From: Nocardioides sp. Root122
GTDB taxonomy: Bacteria > Actinomycetota > Actinomycetes > Propionibacteriales > Nocardioidaceae
Assembly: GCF_001425025.1 (NCBI RefSeq)
Contig: NZ_LMDE01000015.1
Coordinates: 62,001-126,000, forward strand
DNA length: 64,000 nucleotides
Direction of reading: 5' to 3'
Below are positions 1 to 7,498 of this stretch, one piece after another. The position numbers were made by a program, and so were the translations under genes. Under the pieces are notes generated by a model, which was not told the DNA's origin, ran no database searches, and worked only from the letters and a program-made list of their open reading frames with translations. Within the stretch, counting starts at the first letter, position 1; each line of letters begins with the position of its first letter.

Positions 1-20
1 GCCCGGCCCCTGCTGGACCG

Positions 21-2939
21 CTAGGCGGGACGGCGGAGGGCCGCGATCAGCGCAAGGAGCGGGGCGTGCTCCTTCGCCTGCTGGGCCGCCCGTCGCAGCA
101 ACCGGTCCGCAGCCGCTGCCTGCCCGCTCGCGACGGCCACCTGCGCGGCGCGCCACCGGGCGTACGCCGCGTCGTGCGGGCGCTCGAGCCGGTCCCACTG
201 GCGCGCCACGGCCACCCAGGCGTCGACGGTCTGCCGGTCCGCGAGCCGCGCCCGCTCGGCGGCGTACGCCGCGGCGTAGGCGGGTGTCGCGACGTCCATG
301 TGGTCGTCGAGGTCCGGCGGCAGGGCATCCATCGCCCCCACGAGGCGGTCGACCGTGACGCCCAGCTCGCGGCGGCGCCCTGGCCGCGCGTCTCGAGGAG
401 TCGCGACGACGATGTCTGCAGCGGACCGGGCGAGCAGCAGGAGCGCCCCGATCCCCGCTCGCGGGAAGCCGCCGGCGATGCGACGCTCGAGATCGCCGAC
501 GAGCAGGTCGAACGCCGTCTGGGGCTCGCACCGCCAGAGGCGGACCTCCGCGACGAACGGGACGAAGAAGACCCGCAGGGTGGGGACGATCTCGTCGAGG
601 GCTCCGAGTCCGTCATGCGCGTCCGGCCGCCCGCGAAGCGTGTCGAGCATGGCGCGCGCGAGGTACAGAGGCGCTCGGTCCCCCACCAGCGGACCTGCGG
701 TGAGAGGGTCGATCGTGGCGGCCGCCTCCGCGACCCTCCCGGCCACCCAGGCCGCCTCGGCGAAGTTCCAGGTGAGGTTCGCCGTCCCCCAGTCGTCGAT
801 GCCCCACGAGTCCGCGACCTCCAGCCCACGGCGTGCAGCAACCCGGACCTCGTCGTGACGCGCTCCCTCGAGGCGCAGGAGGTAGGAGTAGTCCTGCGCG
901 GAGCGGATGTCGCCCAGCGGGTCCGGGCGGGGTGTCGCGAGCGCCGCCAGGTCGGCGACTCGCCCGAGCGCCGTCCGGTCACCGGTGAGGTAGTCGTGCG
1001 TGGCCTTGCGCAAGGAAGCCTCCCGGTGCCTCACCGGGTCTCCCAGGGCGCCACTCACGTCCACTGCAGCGGACCAGGCGGCAGACGCCTCGTCGTCCCG
1101 TCCGAGCTCGGCCAGCGCCTCGGCCCGCGAGCTCAGTGCGACCAGGTGGCCGGGTGAGGGCGGGAGGGGGGAGAGCAGCTCGATCGCGCGGTCCAGCAGG
1201 GGCAGTCCGGCTGCGGGCTCGCGGAAGAAGGTCCGGTAGCCGCCGGCGCGGGCGTACACCTCACCGGCCTCGAGCGGAGTGAGCTCCGCGGCCCAGGAGA
1301 GCGCACCCTCCACGATCTCGACCGAGCGCGGGATCTCTCCCGAGTAGTCCAGCGCGTCGATGGCCCCCCGACAGGCGGCCCAACGGCTGACCGCCGGCGT
1401 CCCCGCGGACGCGGCACCGGGGGGCCACAGCTCCAGCACGCGGAGCCACTGGACGGCGGCGTTGGCGAGGGCGAAGCGTTCCTCCGACGCCTTCGCGGCA
1501 CGCACGCGCCAGTCCAGCTCCTCGCTGCGGTCTCCGGCGGCCTCCCAGTGCGCCGCCACCTCGGCCGCCGACGGAGCCGGACCCGCACCGAGCACCTCCG
1601 CCAGCCGGCGGTGCAGGTCCGCGCCCTCGCTCGCCACGACGGCACGGCGGATCGCCTCGGCGAGGAGCGGGTGCCCCAGCTGGACCTCGCGCGCCGAGAC
1701 GTCGAACAGCAGGCGGCGTCCGGCGAGGGACCTGAGGCCGAGGGTGACGCCCTCGGTCGGGAGCCCGGTGACGGCGACCAGCTCGCGCGCGTCGAGCGGT
1801 CGGTCGGCGACGCCGAGTGTCGTCGCCACCGACCACGCCTCGGGACCCAGCCCCTGCAGCCGTTGGTCGAGCACGTCGGTCAGGGCACCGGGCAGGTTGT
1901 CGCCGGTCGAGGTGTCGGCGGCGAGGTGCTCGGTGAAGAGGGGATGGCCGCGGCTGCGGCCGTGGACCCGGTCGACGATGGCGGGCTCGACCGGCCAGGG
2001 CAGCAGCTGGGCGAGCTGGTCGGCGGTCTCGTCCCGGGTCAGCGGAGCCAGCTCGAGCACCTGCACGCCCGCGAGCCGGCGTACGCGCAAGAGCCAGGCG
2101 AGCGCCTCGGGACCGGTGTCCGGGTCGACGGTCCGCCAGGTCCCCAGCACGGGTGCGCGCAGGCCACGCGTCGCGAGGTGCTCGAGCAGGTCGAAGGTGG
2201 CGGCGTCGGACCAGTGGAGGTCCTCGACGAGCAGCGCGAGCGGGCGGGAGGCAGCGAGGGCGGCCACTGTCGCCTCCACGGCTGCGAACAGGCGTTGACG
2301 GGCCCAGTCGTCCTGCACGTCCGGCGCGGGGTCGGCCACCTCGAGCTCGGGCAGCAGGTGACGCAGGGCACCCGGCACGTAGGCCGGGCAGCCGGCGAGC
2401 GCCGCGGTGAGCCAGTGTCCGTCGTCGACGGACAGCACCGCCTGCAGCACGTCCGCCACCGGCAGCATCGGGACCTCGGTCGACAGGCGCAGGCAGTGCC
2501 CCGCCGCCACGAACACCTCGTCCGCCTCGAGTCGTGCCGCAGTCCCGACCAGTCGCGTCTTGCCCATGCCCGCCTCGCCCGTCACGAGCAGGAGCCCGCT
2601 CCCGGAGGTGAGGTGCCGCCGGACCTGCGGCAGCCCGCGGCGGCGACCGGCAAGGACCGGAGGGACCGCGGGCGCCGTCGCCCCGCCGGTCGCGGCGACC
2701 CACAGCGCCTTGAGCTCGCCCGCGTCTCCGCCCATGGACTCGACCAGCAGCTCGACGATGCCCCACGCCGGCACGCGGGACGAGGAGAACACCTTGGAGA
2801 CCGTCGTGTGGCTGCACCCCACGTGCTGGGCGAGGACGCGCAGCCCCGGCCGTCCCGCGCGCTGGTGCAGCTCGTGGAGAGCCTCGTTGAGGTCGCGATG
2901 TGCCCCACGAGGCAGGTCTGGTCGTGGCAGCGCGCCCAC
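21..2939 (-). CDS. HTH-AAA (STAND-like) transcriptional regulator with C-terminal TPR-like region
   Basis: Protein of 972 residues. The first ~80 residues are a helix-turn-helix (LAQHVGCSHTTVSKVF), followed by an AAA/NACHT-type ATPase with Walker A GEAGMGKT (K127) and a Walker B-like LLVEDLHWSD. The rest is a long Ala/Leu-rich helical region typical of TPR repeats. There is no LuxR-type HTH at the C terminus, so DNA binding would be N-terminal. The chosen start is a GTG at 2939 preceded by AGGAGG; the reading frame stays open much further upstream but there it is the antisense of clpP. It is divergent from the clpP operon with 150 bp between the starts. This architecture is common in actinobacterial signal-integrating regulators; the target and ligand are unknown. 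The stop lies 20 bp from the window edge. Confidence 0.8.
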   Translation of the reverse strand: MGALPRPDLPRGAHRDLNEALHELHQRAGRPGLRVLAQHVGCSHTTVSKVFSSSRVPAWGIVELLVESMGGDAGELKALWVAATGGATAPAVPPVLAGRRRGLPQVRRHLTSGSGLLLVTGEAGMGKTRLVGTAARLEADEVFVAAGHCLRLSTEVPMLPVADVLQAVLSVDDGHWLTAALAGCPAYVPGALRHLLPELEVADPAPDVQDDWARQRLFAAVEATVAALAASRPLALLVEDLHWSDAATFDLLEHLATRGLRAPVLGTWRTVDPDTGPEALAWLLRVRRLAGVQVLELAPLTRDETADQLAQLLPWPVEPAIVDRVHGRSRGHPLFTEHLAADTSTGDNLPGALTDVLDQRLQGLGPEAWSVATTLGVADRPLDARELVAVTGLPTEGVTLGLRSLAGRRLLFDVSAREVQLGHPLLAEAIRRAVVASEGADLHRRLAEVLGAGPAPSAAEVAAHWEAAGDRSEELDWRVRAAKASEERFALANAAVQWLRVLELWPPGAASAGTPAVSRWAACRGAIDALDYSGEIPRSVEIVEGALSWAAELTPLEAGEVYARAGGYRTFFREPAAGLPLLDRAIELLSPLPPSPGHLVALSSRAEALAELGRDDEASAAWSAAVDVSGALGDPVRHREASLRKATHDYLTGDRTALGRVADLAALATPRPDPLGDIRSAQDYSYLLRLEGARHDEVRVAARRGLEVADSWGIDDWGTANLTWNFAEAAWVAGRVAEAAATIDPLTAGPLVGDRAPLYLARAMLDTLRGRPDAHDGLGALDEIVPTLRVFFVPFVAEVRLWRCEPQTAFDLLVGDLERRIAGGFPRAGIGALLLLARSAADIVVATPRDARPGRRRELGVTVDRLVGAMDALPPDLDDHMDVATPAYAAAYAAERARLADRQTVDAWVAVARQWDRLERPHDAAYARWRAAQVAVASGQAAAADRLLRRAAQQAKEHAPLLALIAALRRPA

Positions 2940-2948
2940 AGGACCTCC

Positions 2949-2960
2949 TCGCACGTGCGA
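2949..2960. promoter_or_regulatory. 12-bp perfect palindrome between the regulator and clpP
   Basis: TCGCACGTGCGA lies directly upstream of the ribosome-binding site of the minus-strand HTH-AAA regulator and about 130 bp upstream of clpP. Position and symmetry fit an operator, possibly for autoregulation, but no protein can be assigned. Short GC-rich palindromes also arise by chance in such DNA. Confidence 0.25.
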
Positions 2961-3089
2961 CGGGCACTCCTCAGGATGCGCCGCCACGAGGCCGCTGTCA
3001 CGGCACTTCCGCCGCCGCTCCGCCCGCAGCGGATCCGCCGCCGGCAGAGCACCCTGTGGTGCACCCTCGCGGCGCGTCACGCTGGCGGC

Positions 3090-3701
3090 ATGACGACCAC
3101 CACTTCCGAACGCATCGAGGACGAGCTCGTCCGCCGCCTGATGCACCAACGCATCATCGTGCTGGGGGAGGAGCTGCGCGAGGGCAACGGCAACCGGCTG
3201 ATGCACCAGCTGCTCCTGCTCTCCGCCGAGGACCCCCGCGCCGACATCAGCATCTGGATCAACTCCCCGGGAGGGTCCGTCTCGGCGATGCTCGCCATCC
3301 ACGACGTGATGCGGCTGATCCCCAACGACGTGAGCACCCTCGCGATGGGGATGGCCGCGAGCGCCGGTCAGTTCCTGCTCTCCGCGGGCACGCCCGGCAA
3401 GAGGTACGCCCTGCCGCACTCCCGCGTGCTGCTGCACCAGGGATCCGCCGGCATCGGCGGCACGGCCGTCGACATCGAGATCCAGGCCGACGACCTGCGC
3501 CACACCCGCGACACCGTGCTCGGCCTCATCGCCGAGCACACTGGGCAGGACCGCGACACCGTCGAGCGCGACTCACGGCGCGACCGGTGGTTCAGCGCCG
3601 AGCAGGCGCTCGCCTACGGCTTCGTCGACCAGGTCATCAGCAGCATCGACCACGTCACGCCCGCACGCACGCGACCGGTCGGACTGGCAGGTGTGCGATG
3701 A
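3090..3701 (+). CDS. clpP: ATP-dependent Clp protease proteolytic subunit (catalytically complete)
   Basis: A 203-residue ClpP serine peptidase, the usual family length. The triad is intact: S91 in GMAASAGQ, H116 in RVLLHQ and D165 in RRDRWF. In cells ClpP forms tetradecameric barrels that degrade substrates unfolded by ClpX or ClpC. The start is the ATG at 3090, which gives the canonical N-terminal length; no good Shine-Dalgarno is visible. The stop overlaps the next clpP start as ATGA, so the two subunits are translationally coupled and probably assemble together. A second, housekeeping clpP1P2 pair is expected elsewhere in an actinobacterial genome. A PopR-like regulator at the operon end suggests the pair corresponds to the conditionally expressed clpP3/clpP4 type of Streptomyces. 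Confidence 0.93.
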   Translation: MTTTTSERIEDELVRRLMHQRIIVLGEELREGNGNRLMHQLLLLSAEDPRADISIWINSPGGSVSAMLAIHDVMRLIPNDVSTLAMGMAASAGQFLLSAGTPGKRYALPHSRVLLHQGSAGIGGTAVDIEIQADDLRHTRDTVLGLIAEHTGQDRDTVERDSRRDRWFSAEQALAYGFVDQVISSIDHVTPARTRPVGLAGVR

Positions 3702-4300
3702 GCACCTACACGATCCCGTACGTCGTCCAGCAGACGCCGCGAGGTGAGCGGACCCTCGACCTCTACTCCCGTCTGCTGTCCGAGCGGATCGTCTACCTCG
3801 GCACGGAGATCGACGACGGCGTCGCCAACGCGGTCATCGCGCAGCTCCTCCACCTGTCCTCGGAGAACCCCGAGATCCCGATCAGCCTCTACATCAACTC
3901 GCCGGGCGGATCGATCGACGCGATGCTCGCGATCTACGACGCCATGCAGTTCGTCCGGCCGGCGGTCGAGACCGTGTGCGTCGGCCAGGCGACCTGGACG
4001 GCGGCAGTGCTGCTCGCCGGAGGTGCGCGTGGCAGCCGGGCGATCCTGCCACACGGCCGGGTGGTGCTCCACCAACCCGCGACCCAGGGGCGCGGCACGG
4101 TGCCAGACCTGATCCTGGAGGCCGACGAGGTGGCGCGCGTACGCCTCCTGCTCGAGGAGATCCTCGCCGAGCACACCGGGCGTACGCCGGAGCAGATCCG
4201 CCAGGACACCGACCGGACCCTGGTCCTGCCGGGCGCAGCGGCCGTCGACTACGGCATCGTCGACACCGTCCTGAGCGAGCAGGGGCCGGCGTTCGCCTGA
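3698..4300 (+). CDS. ClpP-family subunit with degenerate catalytic triad (ClpR-like)
   Basis: A 200-residue ClpP-fold protein that keeps the family landmarks (SLYINSPGGSIDAM, ILPHGRVVLHQP, AVDYGIVD) and so should still assemble. Aligned by eye with the upstream ClpP and the family consensus, the nucleophile position in GQAxSxG is W100 (GQATWTAA) and the acid in TDRD is T174 (TDRTLV). Only H125 is kept. The subunit is therefore predicted to be proteolytically dead, like cyanobacterial and plastid ClpR. It starts inside the stop of the active clpP (ATGA overlap), which argues for a fixed-ratio hetero-oligomer. A weak stem (4295-4317) spans its stop and that of the convergent HTH gene. Loss of function by sequencing error is unlikely since two separate positions changed in an intact frame. 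Confidence 0.85.
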   Translation: MSTYTIPYVVQQTPRGERTLDLYSRLLSERIVYLGTEIDDGVANAVIAQLLHLSSENPEIPISLYINSPGGSIDAMLAIYDAMQFVRPAVETVCVGQATWTAAVLLAGGARGSRAILPHGRVVLHQPATQGRGTVPDLILEADEVARVRLLLEEILAEHTGRTPEQIRQDTDRTLVLPGAAAVDYGIVDTVLSEQGPAFA

Positions 4301-4311
4301 GGGGCAGGAGG

Positions 4312-4611
4312 TCAGGCAGCGAGGGCGAGGGCCTGCGGCCGCGCCACGCGGGTGGCAAGCTCGCGCACGCCCAGGTCGAGCGCGCCGGCCATCGCGTGGA
4401 GCATCTCCGACGACGGGTCCTTGAGCCCACGCTCGACCTCGGAGAGGTACTGGATCGAGACGCCGGCCCGACCGGCGACGTCGACGAGCCGCTCGCCCCG
4501 TGCCGTGCGCTCGCGGTGCAGCTCACGGCCGACGAGCTCGCGCCACAGCGGCTCGGGTGCCTCGACTGGTTGCTCCGCTGCCCGCTCCGGGAATCGCACG
4601 ATCTCGCCCAT
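4312..4611 (-). CDS. PopR/ClgR-like XRE-family transcriptional regulator
   Basis: A 99-residue single-domain HTH protein. Residues ~28-85 form an XRE fold with the ClgR/PopR hallmark YLSEVERGLKDPSSEM. In actinobacteria ClgR and PopR activate clpP operons; S. lividans PopR controls clpP3-clpP4 and is itself destroyed by ClpP1P2 through C-terminal alanines. The C terminus here is ALALAA, close to the ssrA-type LAA degron, so the same proteolytic feedback is plausible. The gene is convergent with the clpP pair, 11 bp between stops. A perfect palindrome 40 bp upstream of its start is a likely self-binding site. The family assignment is firm; PopR rather than ClgR identity is inferred from the neighbouring clpP genes. 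Confidence 0.8.
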   Translation of the reverse strand: MGEIVRFPERAAEQPVEAPEPLWRELVGRELHRERTARGERLVDVAGRAGVSIQYLSEVERGLKDPSSEMLHAMAGALDLGVRELATRVARPQALALAA

Positions 4612-4650
4612 GCACCGACGGTAGCCACCGGTCGCAGGCTCCTACTACGG

Positions 4651-4669
4651 GTTCTGCTCACAGCAGAAC
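4651..4669. promoter_or_regulatory. Palindromic operator candidate for the PopR/ClgR-like regulator
   Basis: GTTCTGCT-CAC-AGCAGAAC is a perfect 8-bp inverted repeat with a 3-bp spacer in the divergent region between the PopR-like gene (40 bp away) and the GH16 gene (105 bp away). Its centre GCTCACAGC fits the core of the published ClgR consensus (GC-Y-N-A-N-R-GC), with T/A in place of C/G just outside. No such core was found in the ~150 bp upstream of clpP. Confidence 0.5.
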
Positions 4670-4773
4670 GCCGATCCGCCGGGCGGGCGCCCTCGATTTG
4701 GCTCACTCCAGGACGCGGGACACCCTCGATGGGAGAACGACTGCTCATCGACCCCGACAAGAGAGATACCGCC

Positions 4774-5979
4774 ATGCCTGCACGCCGTGTGCTCGCGGGC
4801 AGCGCTCTCGCGCTGCTGATGCCCGCGTCCCTGCTCCTGACCACCCAGACCGGGTCGGTCGCCGACCCGGCGGCCAGCGAAGCCGCTGCCGCGTCGTCCG
4901 CCCGTCCTGCCAAGCGGTCGCGAGCGCGGATCCAGGTGCTGCCGCAGATCGTGCAGCAGGGTCGCCGCACCGCCAGCCCCGACGCGGCACGGGTGGCTGT
5001 CGCCGCCACGGTCAAGCCCCGCCGCGCAGGTCGCCCCGTGCGGCTCCAGGCCAAGCGCGGCTCGCGCTGGAAGAACGTCGGGAAGGCCAGGCTGGACCGA
5101 CGGGGCCGAGCGGAGTTCTCGGCTCGCGCCGTGCGGCGCGGGGGCCCCGTGACCTACCGCGTGAAGGTCGGCCGGTTCAAGGGCCTGCGCCCTGCGGTGA
5201 GCCGCCCGGCGAGCACCGCACGGTGGCAGGCGCCGCTCTTCACCGAGACCTTCTCCGGCCGCTCGCTGGGCCCGGTGTGGAGCCACCGCGGCCAGAGCTA
5301 CGAGAAGGCCAGCAAGCGCAGGTGCTCCAAGGGCAGCCCCAAGGCCGTCAAGGTGCGCGGAGGTGCGGCGCGCATCAGCGTGATCAAGGACCGCAGCCGC
5401 ACGGGCAAGTGCAAGGCGCTCAAGCGGGGGAAGTCCTCGGGCCGCTACGCCTACCGCCTCAACGGCCACATCTCGACCCAGAACAGGGTCGCCTTCAAGT
5501 ACGGCTTCGCGGCCGCGCGCATCAAGATGCACGAGCGGCGCGGGCAGCACAGCAGCTTCTGGCTGCAGCCGCAGACCTCGCGACCCGGCAAGCCGCGCCG
5601 GGCGGGCGCCGAGATCGACGTCATCGAGTACTTCGGCAACAAGCACCCGCGTGGTGGCCTGACGAGCTTCATCCACTGGAAGCGGCGTGGCCACGTCGTC
5701 AAGACGGGCTCGTGGATCAAGAAGCCGAGGACCTTCCTGAAGAACAGGCGGGACGGCTGGTCGAAGAACTACCACGTGTTCTCCGTCGAGTGGACGCCCC
5801 GGACGTACATCTTCCGCATCGACGGCCAGGAGACCTGGCGCACCCGCAAGGGCGTGTCCGGGCAGCCGCAGTACCCGATCCTGAGCCTGCTTGCGTCCGA
5901 CTACGAGCTCTCGGAGATGAAGGACAAGCAGCTGCCGCAGCACATGTCCGTCGACTGGCTGCGGATCTGGCAGGCCTGA
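4774..5979 (+). CDS. Secreted glycoside hydrolase family 16 protein
   Basis: A 401-residue exported protein. A signal peptide occupies about residues 1-33 (basic MPARR start, hydrophobic ALALLMPASLLL). Residues ~45-150 form a basic Arg/Lys-rich linker or beta-domain, and the GH16 jelly-roll follows from about residue 155. The catalytic signature EIDVIE is present: nucleophile E280, D282 and acid/base E285. GH16 enzymes cleave beta-1,3 or beta-1,3-1,4 glucans and related galactans. The exact substrate cannot be read here. A longer start at 4729 is possible but would put a charged leader before the signal peptide, so the ATG at 4774 is preferred. The protein is unusually rich in Lys and Arg for this family. 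Confidence 0.85.
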   Translation: MPARRVLAGSALALLMPASLLLTTQTGSVADPAASEAAAASSARPAKRSRARIQVLPQIVQQGRRTASPDAARVAVAATVKPRRAGRPVRLQAKRGSRWKNVGKARLDRRGRAEFSARAVRRGGPVTYRVKVGRFKGLRPAVSRPASTARWQAPLFTETFSGRSLGPVWSHRGQSYEKASKRRCSKGSPKAVKVRGGAARISVIKDRSRTGKCKALKRGKSSGRYAYRLNGHISTQNRVAFKYGFAAARIKMHERRGQHSSFWLQPQTSRPGKPRRAGAEIDVIEYFGNKHPRGGLTSFIHWKRRGHVVKTGSWIKKPRTFLKNRRDGWSKNYHVFSVEWTPRTYIFRIDGQETWRTRKGVSGQPQYPILSLLASDYELSEMKDKQLPQHMSVDWLRIWQA

Positions 5980-6004
5980 GGCCGCAGGTCCCCGCCGGTG
6001 GCGG

Positions 6005-6544
6005 CTACACGCCGAGGCCGAGCAGGCCGAGCGGCTCGGCCATCTCGGCCTCCTCGTAGGCGAAGTGCGACTCGAGGTCGTGCCTCAGGTCCGCGACGGC
6101 GCTGACCAGCTCGGCGACCAGCGTCGGGTCGGAGGGCACCGCCACGGCCAGGTCGTCGACCCGTTCGAGGTGGGCGTGGATGGTGAGGTGCTCCTCGGCC
6201 AGCCGCGCCGCCACCGGCGCGTAGTCGTCCAGGGTCGCCACGGCCGGGAACAAGCTCTGGTCCTCGATGCTGTGGTGCATCGTGAGGAACCGGCAGACCT
6301 GCTGGCACAACCCGGACACCTGCTGCGCGGTCAGCGCCGGCCCGAGCCGGTGGAGGCCCGCGCGCACGGCTCCGACGTCGCCCGCGCCGTCGCGCAGCGC
6401 GGCGACCGCCGCGGAGAGCTGGGCGAGCTGCTCCCGGAAGTGGTCGTGGATCATCCGCAGGTGGTCGCCGGCGAGGCGCTGCGCCGGGGTCAGGTCGACC
6501 GACCCGGCCACGCGAGGACGGGTGGAGTCGTCGATGGGCGGCAC
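6005..6544 (-). CDS. Hemerythrin-domain (HHE cation-binding) protein
   Basis: A 179-residue cytoplasmic four-helix protein. The iron-ligand pattern is visible: HDHFREQ (about residue 25), HHSIEDQSLFP, EEHLTIHAHL, and HDLESHFAYEEAEM near the C terminus. HHE proteins bind a di-iron centre and serve in O2, NO or iron sensing and repair. The start is taken as the GTG at 6544, since no ATG is in frame upstream without running into the DeoR gene; this start is uncertain. It lies 53 bp downstream of the minus-strand DeoR gene and could be co-transcribed with it, although a functional link is not evident. Confidence 0.8.
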   Translation of the reverse strand: MPPIDDSTRPRVAGSVDLTPAQRLAGDHLRMIHDHFREQLAQLSAAVAALRDGAGDVGAVRAGLHRLGPALTAQQVSGLCQQVCRFLTMHHSIEDQSLFPAVATLDDYAPVAARLAEEHLTIHAHLERVDDLAVAVPSDPTLVAELVSAVADLRHDLESHFAYEEAEMAEPLGLLGLGV

Positions 6545-6597
6545 GACGACGAGCCTAGGCCGTGCCCGGCGGCCGGGCCGTCGTCCTGACCGTCGTG

Positions 6598-7410
6598 CTA
6601 GGTGGCGTGCGGGACGACGGTCACCTTGAGACCGGCCTCCCGCAGCCGGTCCAGGTGTCCTTGGTCGGCGCTCGAGGTGGTGACCAGCTCGTGGACGTCG
6701 TCGATCGGCGCGATCTGGGCCATCAACCGGCGTCCCACCTTGCGGCCGTCCGCGACCACGACCACCCGGTGCGCGCGCCGGAGCATCGCGAGGTTGGTCT
6801 GCGCCTCGACCTCGTCGTGGGTGGTGAGCCCCGCGGCGGCCGAGACACCGTCGACGCCGATGAACGCATAGCCGAGGGTCAGGCGGGAGAGGGCCTGGAT
6901 GGCGGAGGGGCCGACGACCTCGTAGGACTGGGGTCGCACGAAGCCTCCGGCCATGAACACGCGGGCGCGGGCCCGGACGGTCAGCTCGCTCGCGATGTTG
7001 ACCGCGTTGGTCACCACGGTCACGTCGTCGCGGGATGCGAGCGCGCGGGCCACGGCGCTCGTCGTGGTCCCCCCGGTCAGCCCGATCACGTGCGAGCCCG
7101 GCGGCACCATCGCGGCGACGGCACGGGCGATCGCCGCCTTCTCGCTGTCGGCCTGCCCGTCGCGATAGCGGACCGGCATCTCGATCGCGGACTGCTGGGC
7201 ATCGAGCGCCCCGCCGTGCACCCGGGTCAGCAGGTCCTGCGACTCGAGCAGTGCCAGGTCCCGTCTGAGCGTCGAGGCGGACACCCCGAGCTCGCGGGCG
7301 AGTGACGCGACCGACTGCTCGCCGCGCTCGGAGAGGGCGCGCAGGATCGCGGCCAGTCGCCCCGACCTCGCCGAGGTGGGGGCGACCGCTGCCGTCGCCT
7401 TGGTCGTCAT
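6598..7410 (-). CDS. DeoR-family repressor of the divergent glycoside operon
   Basis: A 270-residue DeoR/GlpR regulator. The N-terminal winged helix carries the family signature (VASLARELGVSASTLRRDL ... LTRVHGGAL), and residues ~85-250 form the sugar-phosphate-sensing DeoR C domain (GLTGGTTTSAVA, FIGVDGV, ADGRKVG). Such proteins usually repress transport and catabolic genes and are released by a phosphorylated sugar. It is divergent from the GH4-GatZ operon with 88 bp between the starts, and that gap carries repeated TTGCGC/GCGCAA sites, so it is very probably the local repressor. The inducer is probably galactosamine-6-P or tagatose-6-P if the pathway proposed for the operon is right. Confidence 0.88.
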   Translation of the reverse strand: MTTKATAAVAPTSARSGRLAAILRALSERGEQSVASLARELGVSASTLRRDLALLESQDLLTRVHGGALDAQQSAIEMPVRYRDGQADSEKAAIARAVAAMVPPGSHVIGLTGGTTTSAVARALASRDDVTVVTNAVNIASELTVRARARVFMAGGFVRPQSYEVVGPSAIQALSRLTLGYAFIGVDGVSAAAGLTTHDEVEAQTNLAMLRRAHRVVVVADGRKVGRRLMAQIAPIDDVHELVTTSSADQGHLDRLREAGLKVTVVPHAT

Positions 7411-7428
7411 GAGCGGACCGTACCCACT

Positions 7429-7478
7429 TTGCGCAGAATGAGCACCGTTGTTGCGCGTTTCGTGGCGCAAGTGCGCAG
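7429..7478. promoter_or_regulatory. DeoR operator cluster between regulator and operon
   Basis: Three related sites lie within 50 bp: TTGCGCA at 7429, a perfect inverted repeat TTGCGC-N8-GCGCAA at 7451-7470, and TGCGCAG at 7472. They sit between the divergent starts at 7410 and 7499. Repeated hexamers spaced by about two helical turns are usual for DeoR-family repressors. Binding by the adjacent regulator is inferred. Confidence 0.6.
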
Positions 7479-7498
7479 TTGACGTCTTTCATGTGCTC

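Noticed and set aside
2940..3539. Upstream 200 codons of the HTH-AAA regulator frame
   Set aside because: They are the exact antisense of clpP, and the GTG at 2939 has AGGAGG; the start was moved.
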